From contig NZ_CP092187.1 of NCBI RefSeq assembly GCF_022344005.1, forward strand, positions 62,001-126,000: a stretch of DNA of 64,000 nt. The letters run 5' to 3'. Both the position numbers and the translations under genes were made by a program. The notes below the pieces were generated by a model, which searched no databases, was not told where the DNA came from, and saw nothing but the letters and a program-made list of their open reading frames with translations. The stretch comes from Deinococcus sp. KNUC1210 (lineage in GTDB: Bacteria; Deinococcota; Deinococci; Deinococcales; Deinococcaceae). Positions 28,786-38,539 of the stretch are shown here, piece after piece; positions within the stretch are counted from its first letter, which is position 1; each line of letters begins with the position of its first letter.

Positions 28786-29949
28786 TTAATCGGTCGAGAG
28801 GCGCTGCGCCTGATACGCCGCCTGAGCCAGCTCGAGGGCTTTGGCCCGGTTCTGGAGTTCCACTTTCGAGACGCCGCCAAGCTTGTAGAGGGCCATACTC
28901 GCCTGGTAGGCCGCTTTTGCCTGTGCCAGAACAGTCTGAACGTTCTGCACCTTGGTCTTCTGGGGCTTCTGCGCCACCGGCGGTGTTGGCACGCCACGCT
29001 TCAGCTGTGCCAGCTGCGTTTCAGCCTGTGTCACCGCGTCCTTCAGCCGCTTCAGCTCTCTGGTCGCCACTGCACCGAGAGCGTCCAGCTCCCGCGCATT
29101 CTCGTACTGCGCGTGCGCCCGCTGCACCGCCGCTTCTGCCTGTGCGGTGGCTGCCGCCGATGGAGTGGTTTTTACGGCGGCAGCAGCACGCGGCACAACC
29201 GGAACCGCCTTACCCTGAGCCGCTGCGAGCGGAGCCGAGGTTCCAGGCGACAGCAGTCCAGCCACCGCGCCCGCCGGATCGACGATGCTGCCCCCTGCTG
29301 TACGAACCATGACGTGCACATGGTAGCCGGTCGAGTTGCCGCTGGTGCCTTCATAGCCCAGCGTCGCCCCTGCCGAAACCCGCTGGCCGGAGTGAAAAGC
29401 CCCGAACTGCCCCAGGTGCCCGAAGGTCACGCTTTCACCGTTGGCCGCCACCAGTTTGACCCAGCGGCCCAGCCCGGTAAAAACCCCGCCCGCACTGCGC
29501 TGCTCGCCGATCGAGACAGTGCCCGCGAAGGGCGCATGAATCACCGCTCCCAGAGTGCCGTCCTTGCCCGGCTGACCCAACGCGATATCCCAGCCGGTGT
29601 GTCCCGCCGAACCATAGCCGTACAGATCGACGGTTTCGCCTGTTTCCGGGTCTTTCAGCGATCTGTGATCTCCAAAGCCCTGCGTCACGCGGTATCCTGC
29701 CGGGCCAGCCACCGCCGACAGGAACGCCCGGGCCGCCGCACTGGTTGGATAAGACACCTGTGCCGTGTCCAGCGGCAGTGCCTGGACCCTGCTGGACAGC
29801 GCCGCACTCAACAGCACGAACGTGACGGTACTGTGCTGGAACCACTGTTTTGAGAGGGAGGGCCAACCACGGGTTTTGTGCGTGCTGGCTGAACGTCGGT
29901 CGCTGGACTTCCTCTGAACAGCGAGACCGGATTGGCACTCCTCTGGCAT
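28786..29949 (-). CDS. Exported M23-family (LytM-like) peptidase with coiled-coil tail
   Basis: The 387-residue protein has an N-terminal hydrophobic segment (STVTFVLLSAALSS) and then an M23 domain with HTGWDIAL (His and Asp zinc ligands) and GYHVHVMVR (the HxH pair). The metal site thus looks complete, as in enzymes that cleave peptidoglycan cross-bridges. After about residue 245 comes an Ala/Pro linker and a long Ala/Gln/Lys-rich helical tail, probably a coiled coil for wall or partner binding. The start is uncertain: 29949 lacks a strong ribosome binding site and leaves a long charged leader. Confidence 0.85.
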   Translation of the reverse strand: MPEECQSGLAVQRKSSDRRSASTHKTRGWPSLSKQWFQHSTVTFVLLSAALSSRVQALPLDTAQVSYPTSAAARAFLSAVAGPAGYRVTQGFGDHRSLKDPETGETVDLYGYGSAGHTGWDIALGQPGKDGTLGAVIHAPFAGTVSIGEQRSAGGVFTGLGRWVKLVAANGESVTFGHLGQFGAFHSGQRVSAGATLGYEGTSGNSTGYHVHVMVRTAGGSIVDPAGAVAGLLSPGTSAPLAAAQGKAVPVVPRAAAAVKTTPSAAATAQAEAAVQRAHAQYENARELDALGAVATRELKRLKDAVTQAETQLAQLKRGVPTPPVAQKPQKTKVQNVQTVLAQAKAAYQASMALYKLGGVSKVELQNRAKALELAQAAYQAQRLSTD

Positions 29950-30116
29950 GCACCCAGGCTAACGGGATCAGATGTAGAAGCTTCGCAGAATGGAAGAGGA
30001 TCATGTGAACGCGGCTGAGTTCCTCCCTCTTTCTCCTGCGGCGAATGCACCTCTGGACAGCGCCGCTCTCCCCTACCGCCAGGTTTTCCCCTGAGAGCAC
30101 GGGTCTGCTCGTCGGC

Positions 30117-30488
30117 TCAGTTCAGCTTTGCGGTGGTCTTCAGGTGCACACTGTCGATGCCGGTAACCTGACAGACATACGGATGTCCTCCCGCCCGACC
30201 TGCCTGCACCCAGCGGTTCCCCACCCACGACGGGTAGGTACTGTCCACCTTTGCGCCGGACATCAGGAGCGGTTGGACCGCCGCGACACAGGCATCCCGG
30301 ACCTGTTCGACATCTGCGCTGGCAAGTGGAGGTGCGGCGGGGGTCAGAAGGTCTGGATACTCCGGCTGGTTCACGATGCCCCAGGCCAACACGACAACCG
30401 CCGCTGTGATCACAGCGATGAGCGCCCCTATCAACCACCTTGGGCCACCGATTGCGGTCATTCGAAAGTGCAACTGCTTCTGGGTCAT
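30117..30488 (-). CDS. Small single-pass membrane protein of unknown function
   Basis: A 123-residue protein with one hydrophobic helix near residues 18-42 (WLIGALIAVITAAVVVLAWG) and a C-terminal soluble part containing two Cys (DACVAAVQPLL and PYVCQVTG) that could form a disulfide outside the membrane. No family is recognised. It lies upstream of the M23 peptidase gene on the same strand, 168 bp away, so a shared envelope role is possible but not shown. Confidence 0.6.
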   Translation of the reverse strand: MTQKQLHFRMTAIGGPRWLIGALIAVITAAVVVLAWGIVNQPEYPDLLTPAAPPLASADVEQVRDACVAAVQPLLMSGAKVDSTYPSWVGNRWVQAGRAGGHPYVCQVTGIDSVHLKTTAKLN

Positions 30489-30654
30489 GTTCTGCGTTAT
30501 AGCTACGTCTTTCTGACAGCCATCTCACATATCCCGATACCCCTGCTTGCTCAACAGAGCGGCAGGATTTAAATTCCAGCGGCTGTCTGCCACCTGAGGG
30601 AAGCCGACAGGACGAGGCTCACAAGCCTGCGCTGAGCTCTGATGCTGCCGGACC

Positions 30655-31485
30655 TTAAGACAGGCGCTGCACGCCCCGGAGCATCTGCAAAAAGAAATCG
30701 GTATCGCCCTGCCATTCATGGCTATAACCCAGATCGCGGGAAATCGCCTCGGCACCGTGGCTCAGCTGCAACAGGCGCTGGCGCAGTACGGCGGGATCGG
30801 GCGAGGTTTCTGCCTCCCCGTGCACCGCCAGTGCTGCCACCACCTTGCCGTTTGCCTGGAAGACCGGAGCCGCACATTCGACCCGGCCCCGACCCGGGGG
30901 CTCGTTCCACACAGCCAGCCAGGTTTTGCGGGCCAGCCCATCGACGAAGTCCAGATCAGCCACGGGTCGCCCCGCTGTCGGCAGGAGCGCCCGGACGCTG
31001 CTGAAGGTTTGCTGACGGATCTGCTGCGGCGCAAAGGCCATCAAAATCGAGGCTGAAGCGCCCTGGGTGAGCGACAGACGCTGACCCGAATGGATCGGCG
31101 GAGGTGTGGTACCGGGCGCGGTGATCACCTCGGCATACAGTCCTTCACTCCCCTGGAGGACCGCCCAGGAGACACTCCACCCGGTCCGCTGCGACAACTG
31201 ATGCAGATACGGCAAGGCGATGTTGCGGGCAGGGGCACTGTCCTGCACGAAGGAACTCAACTCGATAAAACGGGTCCCGAGGCGGTAGACGTCTCCTTCA
31301 CGCCGCAAGAAGCTGTACTTTTCGAGCACACGGATCGAGCGCAGACAGCTGGCTTTGGGAAGGGCACTTGCCCGGGCCAGCGCCGAGAGTGTCCAGCCCG
31401 TCTGACGCGGTGTAAAAAACGTCAGCAGATACAGTGGGCGTTCCAGGGTCGCGATCTCTCCGGCAGAGGGCGCGGCATCGGTCAT
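30655..31485 (-). CDS. IclR-family transcriptional regulator
   Basis: A 276-residue regulator with an N-terminal winged helix (RPLYLLTFFTPRQTGWTLSA, then LARASALPKASCLRSIRVLE) and a C-terminal effector-binding domain with GAF-like topology, ending in a family-typical AALAVHGEAE and LLQLSHGAEAISRDLG. IclR proteins usually control catabolic operons in response to small acids. ATG 31485 is preferred; the 48 codons upstream look unrelated. No obvious adjacent catabolic operon exists, so the targets are unknown. Confidence 0.88.
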   Translation of the reverse strand: MTDAAPSAGEIATLERPLYLLTFFTPRQTGWTLSALARASALPKASCLRSIRVLEKYSFLRREGDVYRLGTRFIELSSFVQDSAPARNIALPYLHQLSQRTGWSVSWAVLQGSEGLYAEVITAPGTTPPPIHSGQRLSLTQGASASILMAFAPQQIRQQTFSSVRALLPTAGRPVADLDFVDGLARKTWLAVWNEPPGRGRVECAAPVFQANGKVVAALAVHGEAETSPDPAVLRQRLLQLSHGAEAISRDLGYSHEWQGDTDFFLQMLRGVQRLS

Positions 31486-31658
31486 AGGGCCACACCGCAC
31501 GGCGACAGGGCCAGGCAAGACCGAAGCAGCGTCCGGAGTTGGTCCGGCACTGGCTTTGCGAGAGACACACACTTCATATGTTCCAGTGTCGTCCAATTTT
31601 TGGGCAGGGGAGCAGCAAGGTAGGTACACATCTTGAGAATTAGTTCATCGTTCGGCAT

Positions 31659-33407
31659 TCACGGCTTCCAGTCAGACAGAGTTGGCCCCGGTCCAAGGCA
31701 CTTGGCCTGATACAGCAGGCGGTCTGCGCATGACAACATATCTTCTGCCCGAGACCACGCGGTCTGGGTACACAGTCCGAGATGGACAGCCGTTGACCCG
31801 CCCGACTGCTCGGAAAAGCCGTCTTCCACGGTACGCCGCCAGCCTTCACACAGCGTCCAGGCACGTCGAGGAGACGTACCGGGCAACAGCACACCCAACA
31901 CGCGGCCCTTCAGGAGACTGTAGACCGCCTTGGACGGCATGGTCCGCTGCATGAGCGAGATCGCCTTCAGCAGGGCGGCGGTGTCATCGGCAGTCGGAAC
32001 GTCCCCGATTTCCAGCAGTGCCAGTGCGAGCGGCTGATTCTCGTCTCTGGAAGCCTGAAATGCCTGCTTGAGCGCCTGCTTGAGACCGGAGAGGTCCAGC
32101 AGTTCTGCCGAATTCACCTTCCCGCGCGGCTTCCTGAACGAGTTGATGCCGCTCTTCACGGCCTGGAAGCGGTCCAGATTTCCAGAGCGGTCAGAGGGCG
32201 TTTCCGCCAGAAGTCCGCCTGACGCCTGCACTTCATACTCCTGCTCCAGGAGCAACACGGCGCTCCGCTGTTCAGAGGCTGCATGTTGACTCGCCCGTTC
32301 CAGTTCAAGATGCTGCTCGCGGTGCGCCGACGCCTGCCCGGTCTGATGATCTTCCTCGTAATAGATGCTCAGTTGAAGATGAATGCGGCTCCGGAGTTTC
32401 AACAGATCGTGCTGCTCCGCGCTGTCCAGAGCCCGCAACAGCGCCGTATGAGCCGCCCGACGCTGCCCGAGCGCCTTCATGGCTTCCCCCAGATTCAGAT
32501 ACAGTTCCGCTTCGAGCACGGTCGCTCCAGAGAGAGCAGCCACTTTCAGGGCCTCACGATAGTATCTGATCGCCGTTTTGTATTCGCCCCGCCTACAAGA
32601 AAGAATACCGAATTCATCCAGAGCACTGAGAATATTTTCGCTATCATCGGATTTTCGACTCAGACGAAGTGCCTTCTGAAGATGCTCTTCCGACTCGTCG
32701 TATCTCCCAATGCTTGAAAGGGTACATCCTATGTTGATGAGAGCGACTATTTCGTTGTATATACTTCCCGATTCACGTGCAAACAGGAGAGCTTCGAGCT
32801 GAATCGGAAGAGCTTCACTCCAGCGGCGCAGACTATAGAGCTGCTGTCCTATATTGTTGGTTGCCGCTATTTTTGTAAAGTGAGAATCCACGCTCTTGGC
32901 CAGAATGAGCGCCCGCGAGTGATAGCTCAGCGATGCGTCGTAATCGCCAATTTTTCCATACAGTACACCGATATTGTTCAGGCAGTCGGCCAGATACCAG
33001 GTATTCCCCGCATCCTCGAAAATAATCTGAGCCAGAAAAAGGGCCCTGAGTGCCTGTGTTCGCAACCCCAGATTGGTGCGGACTGAACCGAGCGCCATCC
33101 AGCTGCGGGCCAGAGCGACTGCATCATCCTGAATCTGAAAAGAAGCGATGGCCCGTTCGAGAACGAGGGTGGCTTCCTGATACGCTCCGGTGCGGAACTG
33201 ACTGCGCCCCAGTTCCAGAAGCGCCATCGCCTGAGCGGATGCATGGTTGAGTGAAGTCGCCAGGACATAGGCTTCCTGGCTGTACAGAACAGCCTGTGGA
33301 GGGTCGCGTTGCCACAATTCAGATGCCAGATTAAGCAGCGCGTCCAGACGCAGATAGCCACTCAAGCCGGGAAGCTGCTGCTCAAGTGTAAAGATAGCGT
33401 CGCCCAT
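31659..33407 (-). CDS. TPR protein with degenerate GGDEF-like C-terminal domain
   Basis: The 582-residue protein carries about eight TPR units over residues 1-380 (for example NTWYLADCLNNIGVLYGKIGDYDASLSYHSRAL and ETIT-like spacing in following units). A linker leads to a C-terminal domain whose order of strands resembles GGDEF: LALALLEIGDVPTADDTAAL, GRVLGVLLPGTSP and SRAEDMLSCADRLLYQAKCLG. The GGDEF signature itself is missing, being replaced near RVLGVLL, so it should not make c-di-GMP. It may bind a nucleotide or act as a partner. The start is ATG 33407. Confidence 0.75.
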   Translation of the reverse strand: MGDAIFTLEQQLPGLSGYLRLDALLNLASELWQRDPPQAVLYSQEAYVLATSLNHASAQAMALLELGRSQFRTGAYQEATLVLERAIASFQIQDDAVALARSWMALGSVRTNLGLRTQALRALFLAQIIFEDAGNTWYLADCLNNIGVLYGKIGDYDASLSYHSRALILAKSVDSHFTKIAATNNIGQQLYSLRRWSEALPIQLEALLFARESGSIYNEIVALINIGCTLSSIGRYDESEEHLQKALRLSRKSDDSENILSALDEFGILSCRRGEYKTAIRYYREALKVAALSGATVLEAELYLNLGEAMKALGQRRAAHTALLRALDSAEQHDLLKLRSRIHLQLSIYYEEDHQTGQASAHREQHLELERASQHAASEQRSAVLLLEQEYEVQASGGLLAETPSDRSGNLDRFQAVKSGINSFRKPRGKVNSAELLDLSGLKQALKQAFQASRDENQPLALALLEIGDVPTADDTAALLKAISLMQRTMPSKAVYSLLKGRVLGVLLPGTSPRRAWTLCEGWRRTVEDGFSEQSGGSTAVHLGLCTQTAWSRAEDMLSCADRLLYQAKCLGPGPTLSDWKP

Positions 33408-33516
33408 ACGCGCAGTGTATCGCTCTGCCCTGCCCCTGAGCCGAACACTGACAATGAATGCCACCAATCCGGCCCCATCACCCGCATACTACCCAACGAA
33501 TACGTCGAAATACTGC

Positions 33517-33562
33517 AAACTGCGTTTCACTGGCATCTCCTCGATGCAGTGAAACGCAGTTT
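33517..33562. repeat. 16-bp inverted repeat between two minus-strand genes
   Basis: AAACTGCGTTTCACTG at 33517-33532 pairs perfectly with CAGTGAAACGCAGTTT at 33547-33562, and the loop contains a second GCATC/GATGC pair. It lies upstream of the TPR gene at 33407 and after the GGDEF-EAL stop at 33634. It may be a terminator without T tract or an operator. Confidence 0.6.
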
Positions 33563-33633
33563 CGCGGTGGCAGGACAGGAAGTGAATGTAAAGCGGCAGA
33601 TCTCAGAGCTATGAGGAGAACTTCAATCCTTTC

Positions 33634-35126
33634 CTAGGCACTTTTCGCTTCACCAACGCTCAGATAGTTCCTGATAAACATTTCAGGCGGCTGAGGTTTT
33701 GAGAGGAAATAGCCCTGAGAAAAATGGCATTTCCACGCTCTCAACAGTTCAAACTGCTGAGAATGCTCAATCCCCTCGGCAATAATAACGAAACCAAGAG
33801 AGATGCAGATCTCGATGATCGACTTCACCATGTAGATTTCAGTTGAGCTTCTGTTGTTCAACATATCGATCAGCGATTTGTCGATTTTTACGCCATGAAC
33901 ATTCATATGGAGTAGCTGGACGAAATTAGAGTATCCGGTACCAAAATCATCAATATAGGTAGAGATTCCCAGCTGATCGAGACCGTCGAGCACACGCGGG
34001 ATTTTCTCGTTCCGGTACATTTCCAGAGTCTCGGTGATTTCAAATTCCAATCGTCCCGGAGTGACCTGGTAATTGGTCATGAGGTATTTTATATCCGATA
34101 GAAACGAGCTATTTTCAAGCTGAACAACTGAAACGTTGATACATATTTTTATATCCGGACAGTTCATCAGATCTGACAGAGCACGCTTGATCACCCACAA
34201 TCCTATATGATAAATACTCCCCGTAGTTTCAGCGATGCCAACAAACTCAACGGGCGACACCGAGCCATAGAGCGGGTGATCCCATCTCAGAAGTGCTTCA
34301 ACCTTTGACACCTTGCGCGTCATCGTGTCGTAGATAGGCTGATAGACGACAGAGAGCTGTTTTTTACTGATTGCCCTCGCCAGATCTCTGGAAAGCAGTT
34401 GCCGATGTTGGATGAGCGCTTCCTCGGAGGACTGATAGTGCTTGACTCCGTTTTTACCTTTGCGTTTAACGTTCATCATCGCGCTGTCAGCATGCTTGAG
34501 CAGCGATTGATAGTCTCTGGCATCCTCCGGAAAGCGGCTTATCCCGGCGCTGATGCTCAGATTGACGTATTCTCTTTCTTTTCTCCGTCAAAAACAGTGA
34601 TAGAGCTGTCCTTGGATTTTATGTAATCGGAGATATCTGAAACGAGTTTAAATGCTTTTAGGTCATCGAGGCCACTGGCAATAATAATAAATTCGTCGCC
34701 ACTCAGCCGCGCAACGTGCATTGCAGAACCGCATTTATTCTTTAAATATTGCGCAAAACGTTTTAGAACGTCGTCACCCTTTGAATATCCCAGAGTATCG
34801 TTGATTGTTCTGAAGTTATCTATATCCAAGACGATGATAGCAGCACTTTGATGTGTTTGGTCGACATGAAGGGCAAAGTATTTTTCGGAGGCCACTCTGT
34901 TTGGCAGACCAGTCATGGCATCAACAAAGACGTCCCTGCTTCGCACGGCGCTCTTTTTTCTGCCTCCAAGTTTATCTTTCCACACGTTGACGAGTTGCCC
35001 GGCAGCCAGATAGATCGAAGCAAGAACCAGGCAACTACAGAGGAGAAAGGCTGTATAGCTCTGAATCGCCAGATTGGGAATCACGAGTACATCAAGGATG
35101 ACTGACGCCGACAATGCATTTACCAT
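33634..35126 (-). pseudogene. Membrane GGDEF-EAL protein, frameshifted between the two domains
   Basis: Starting at ATG 35126, with GGAGG five bases upstream, the protein has two N-terminal membrane helices (VILDVLVIPNLAIQSYTAFL, then LLCSCLVLASIYLAAG). A GGDEF domain with ARLSGDEFIIIA follows. The frame stops at 34557 after GEKKENTSI. In the neighbouring frame the domain continues as EYVNLSISAGISRFPED and goes on into a full EAL domain with EALLRWDHP, IDDFGTGYSNF and GVKIDKSLI. Adding one A in the four-A run of GAAAAGAAAG (near 34575) joins them into 497 residues. The gene is clearly lower in GC than its neighbours, suggesting recent acquisition. Formally broken; may be intact in life. Confidence 0.85.
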
Positions 35127-35745
35127 TGAGCCTCCTATCGTATTGGCGTCTTGCTTCGAGATATCTCGAATATGGCTGTTAGAGGAGCAACACAGAATCG
35201 GAAGACTGCCTCCCCATATGCCAACTGCGAAGGTCTGTAGACGACTCCCCTGCATCCTGTCCTTCCTGCCGAGACCGAGAAGCCCTGATGGAACACAGGC
35301 TTCACGCGCAACTGTCGTGCTTCGTTCGATGAGTGCGCGCCTTTAGTTTCCCTTGTTCCACTGAGTGAACCGAAGGACACATCTAGACAACACCAGATAG
35401 GGGGTATAGAACCCGCTCGCGCGGAGGGTTATGGCGAATTCTGCACAGCCGTCGCTACATCAGGTCAAAATGCCTTCATATCCTTCGTACCATATGGTTC
35501 ACTGAGCGGTACGCGCCGAACAACTGACAAAGCGAGTCGGTAAAGTATGGTCACGGCCATGGCTTGCCATGATGGTGCGGCGTTTTCTGAGAACCTGCCC
35601 TAATACACAGGGCATAGGACAGCAAAAGTTGAATGCTTTGCCCATACCCATCACTGGTCTCGCACCTGCGCGACATGGGCGTGAAATGAGTTCGCTACGA
35701 GATAGTTGCACAATGGAAAAGATTTTTTGCTAGGATATTTGCGAT
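35127..35745. other. Intergenic region between GGDEF-EAL and marR-like gene
   Basis: About 620 bp. It must contain both divergent promoters. Short frames at 35135-35380 and 35499-35711 have no recognised family. No terminal repeats or transposase motifs were identified. Confidence 0.35.
35704..35734 (+). promoter_or_regulatory. Candidate promoter of the marR-MFS operon
   Basis: TTGCAC followed 19 bp later by TAGGAT, with only nine bases between the -10 element and the ATG at 35746. The transcript may therefore be nearly leaderless. The ATAT-TTGCG-ATAT sequence spanning it could be a repressor site. Confidence 0.4.
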
Positions 35746-36258
35746 ATGGAAATACTTAAGGACACGAACGATCCAGACGGATCAGAGCCCGGGCAGCAGC
35801 TCAGTGAAGAAACCGCACAACAGCTTCTGAAGGGTCTCTGGGCGCTGACGCACTCCATGAAGCGGGAGCTCGGCCCGATGTTGCTGCGTGAACACGGCCT
35901 GGAATTCAAGGACTTTCTGGCGCTCCAGGCCATCGAAGAAGGCAGCAATTATCCCGGACAGCTCTGCCAGCGCCTGACCCTGACGCCCAGCAACGGCTCG
36001 CGGCTCATCGACGCACTGGTCGAAGGCACCCTCATCGAACGCCGCCTCGACGATCAAGACGCCCGCCGCGTGCAGCTGATCCTGACGACCAAGGGCGAAC
36101 AAGTTCTGGCCGCCACCTATAGCACGCTGCTCGACCTGTTCAGGCGCAGTCTCAGTGAACTTTCGGATACACAGATCTCCGATTTTACCCGGACGCTCGC
36201 CCTGCTCAGCCGAGCTTTTGCCTCGACCATTCCCGCTCATGAGGACACCCGACCATGA
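35746..36258 (+). CDS. MarR-family transcriptional regulator
   Basis: A 170-residue MarR-type winged-helix protein. The recognition region LCQRLTLTPSNGSRLIDALVEGTLIERR and the wing RLDDQDARRVQLILTTKGEQVL are typical. Helices at both ends form the dimer. It overlaps the MFS efflux gene by four bases (ATGA), so the two are cotranscribed and probably coupled in translation. By analogy it represses its own operon and is released by compounds that the pump exports. Inducers are unknown. Confidence 0.92.
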   Translation: MEILKDTNDPDGSEPGQQLSEETAQQLLKGLWALTHSMKRELGPMLLREHGLEFKDFLALQAIEEGSNYPGQLCQRLTLTPSNGSRLIDALVEGTLIERRLDDQDARRVQLILTTKGEQVLAATYSTLLDLFRRSLSELSDTQISDFTRTLALLSRAFASTIPAHEDTRP

Positions 36259-38384
36259 CGACCACACCGACCCCCTCTGCGGCTCCACATCTTCCGACTG
36301 CGACTCCTCACACCGCCACACAGCCGCAGTTCACGGCTCAGGAAAAGCTGTTTACCATGATCGGCACGCTGCTGGGACTGCTGCTGGCCGCCCTTGATCA
36401 GACCATCGTGGCGACCGCTGGGCCGCAGATTCAGAAAGACCTGCGGATTGATGCCAGCCTGTATACCTGGATCACCACGGCCTATCTGGTGGCCTCCACC
36501 GTGATGGTCCCGATCTACGGCAAGCTCTCCGATCTCTTTGGCCGTAAGGCTGTTCTGCTGTTCGGCGTGGTGACGTTTCTGGTCGGCTCGCTGCTGTGCG
36601 GAATGTCTGGCGAAGCGTTCATGGGCAATTTTCTGGGCGGCGGCACCGGGCAACTGATCGCCTTCCGTGCGGTGCAGGGCTTTGGCAGCGCGGCGCTCTT
36701 TACCACTGCCTTCGCCGTGGTCTCCGACCTGTATCCACCTGCCGAGCGGGGCCGCTACACCGGCCTCTTCGGCGCAGTCTTCGGAATTTCCAGTGTACTG
36801 GGGCCGCTGCTGGGCGGCTTTCTAACCGACCACCTCAGCTGGCACTGGGTCTTTTACGTCAATCTGCCCATTGGGGCCGTGGCCCTCGCCTTCATCATCA
36901 CCCGTATGCCCGCCCTGAAGCATCTGTACGGCCAGACTGAGGCGAAACCGCGCCTGGACCTGCTGGGAGCCTTCTGGCTGGTGGTGGGCGTCGTTCCGCT
37001 GCTGCTGGCGCTCAGTCTGGGTAAATCCACTCTCACTCCGGGAGAAACTGGATTCCTGTGGACTTCCTGGCAGGAAATGAGCATGTTTGGCCTCGCCGTG
37101 CTGGGTATTGCAGCGTTTCTGTTCACCGAGCGCCGCGCCCATGACCCGCTGATGAACCTGGGGCTGTTTCAGAACCGCGTGTACTCGGTGGGCATCGTGG
37201 CGTCGTTTCTGCTGAGCATGGCGTTTCTCGGGCCGATCATCTTTCTGCCGCTCTTCATGGTCAATGTAGTGGGGCTGTCGGCCACCAATTCCGGCCTGAC
37301 CCTGACGCCGCTGGTGCTGGGTCTGGTGGCAGGCAACATTCTGAGCGGACAGCTGGTGTCGAGGTTCGGCAAATACAAGCCGCTGATGATCGCCGGTCTG
37401 CTGATCCTGATGGTGGCCTTTCTGCTGATGGGCTTCACCATCCACGCCGATTCGTCTCAGGCTTCGGTCACGCTGAAGATGATTCTGATCGGGTTGGGCC
37501 TGGGGCCTTCGATCCCGCTGTATACCCTGGCGATTCAGAATGCCTCAGACCCGCGCCTGACCGGACAGGTCACATCGTCGGTCACGTTCTTCCGCAATCT
37601 GGGTCAGGTGGTCGGCGTGGCGATTCTGGGCACCGTCTTTTCGAACGTGCTGAGTACCCAGTTGAACGTCGCCAAAGGTGAGGCGCGTGCGCTCCTGCCT
37701 GTCAGCGCCCAGTCGCAGTTCGATACGCTCAGCGGCGGCCAGAGTTCGGCGAGCAACTTCGATACCGCCGCCATCAAGCGCAGCGTCAGCAGCAAGCTCA
37801 GTGATCAGGAAACGCTGATCACGAAGGCCCTGCGTGACAACGATTCTGCCAGCGTACAGACGCTGCTCGCCAGCCCGCAGACGCCCGCATCCCTGCGGAA
37901 CGTGCTGAAGGCGGGCGGTATCGAACAGCAGGTGAAAACGGCTGATACCGCCCTCCTGTCGCAGATCACGGCGGCGGTCAAAGGCGGTCAACTGGCTGCG
38001 CTGGCAGCGAATCCGCAGCTCCCGGCAGCGCTGCGCGGTCAGCTCGCCCAGATTCCGCCACAGGCCGTCGCCACGGCGCAGGGCCAGGACGCTGTCATCT
38101 CGCGTGTTTCACAGGGCGTCCGTGCCAACGAGGGCGCGGTGGTGGCCCAGGTCAAGACGCAGGCCGTGACCCGAGCCGTGAAGGCAATCGACGACAGCAG
38201 GCCCACCATCCTGCGTGCCATCGACGTGTTTGGTGCAGGCTTCAAGCAGGCTCTGACCGATGCCGTGACCCAGATTTTCCGGTACGGCCTCATCATGGTG
38301 CTGCTCGGTCTGGTCGCAACGCTGCTGCTGCCACAGCTTCCCCTCCGCAGAGGTGGCGCGGCGTCGGCCCCTGTGCTGGAATAA
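36255..38384 (+). CDS. DHA2-type MFS drug efflux transporter (EmrB/QacA-like)
   Basis: A 709-residue inner-membrane proton antiporter with the 14-helix DHA2 layout. The start of helix 1 carries [13 protein letters not shown], the helix 2-3 loop has [10 protein letters not shown], and helix 5 has the antiporter motif region [23 protein letters not shown]. Between helices 13 and 14 (about residues 475-670) lies a large Ala/Gln/Ser-rich hydrophilic insert of nearly 200 residues; helix 14 is [17 protein letters not shown]. It is in an operon with the MarR regulator and is followed by a terminator. It likely exports amphipathic toxic compounds. Confidence 0.92.
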   Translation: MTTTPTPSAAPHLPTATPHTATQPQFTAQEKLFTMIGTLLGLLLAALDQTIVATAGPQIQKDLRIDASLYTWITTAYLVASTVMVPIYGKLSDLFGRKAVLLFGVVTFLVGSLLCGMSGEAFMGNFLGGGTGQLIAFRAVQGFGSAALFTTAFAVVSDLYPPAERGRYTGLFGAVFGISSVLGPLLGGFLTDHLSWHWVFYVNLPIGAVALAFIITRMPALKHLYGQTEAKPRLDLLGAFWLVVGVVPLLLALSLGKSTLTPGETGFLWTSWQEMSMFGLAVLGIAAFLFTERRAHDPLMNLGLFQNRVYSVGIVASFLLSMAFLGPIIFLPLFMVNVVGLSATNSGLTLTPLVLGLVAGNILSGQLVSRFGKYKPLMIAGLLILMVAFLLMGFTIHADSSQASVTLKMILIGLGLGPSIPLYTLAIQNASDPRLTGQVTSSVTFFRNLGQVVGVAILGTVFSNVLSTQLNVAKGEARALLPVSAQSQFDTLSGGQSSASNFDTAAIKRSVSSKLSDQETLITKALRDNDSASVQTLLASPQTPASLRNVLKAGGIEQQVKTADTALLSQITAAVKGGQLAALAANPQLPAALRGQLAQIPPQAVATAQGQDAVISRVSQGVRANEGAVVAQVKTQAVTRAVKAIDDSRPTILRAIDVFGAGFKQALTDAVTQIFRYGLIMVLLGLVATLLLPQLPLRRGGAASAPVLE

Positions 38385-38427
38385 CGCTCTTCCACCGTCC
38401 GCACTTCAGCGCACGGTCCATCTGAAA

Positions 38428-38462
38428 CGTCCCCCGAACGGTTCTGCACTGTTCGGGGACGC
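38428..38462 (+). terminator. Terminator of the marR-MFS operon
   Basis: CGTCCCCCGAAC at 38428-38439 pairs with GTTCGGGGACG at 38451-38461 with one bulged C, followed by CTCTTTCT. Confidence 0.75.
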
Positions 38463-38539
38463 TCTTTCTACCCATCAGCACTCTTCCGGCGCACCTGCCA
38501 GAACGCGGGCACCCAGGGCGACCCTGTTCGGCGGCCTGC

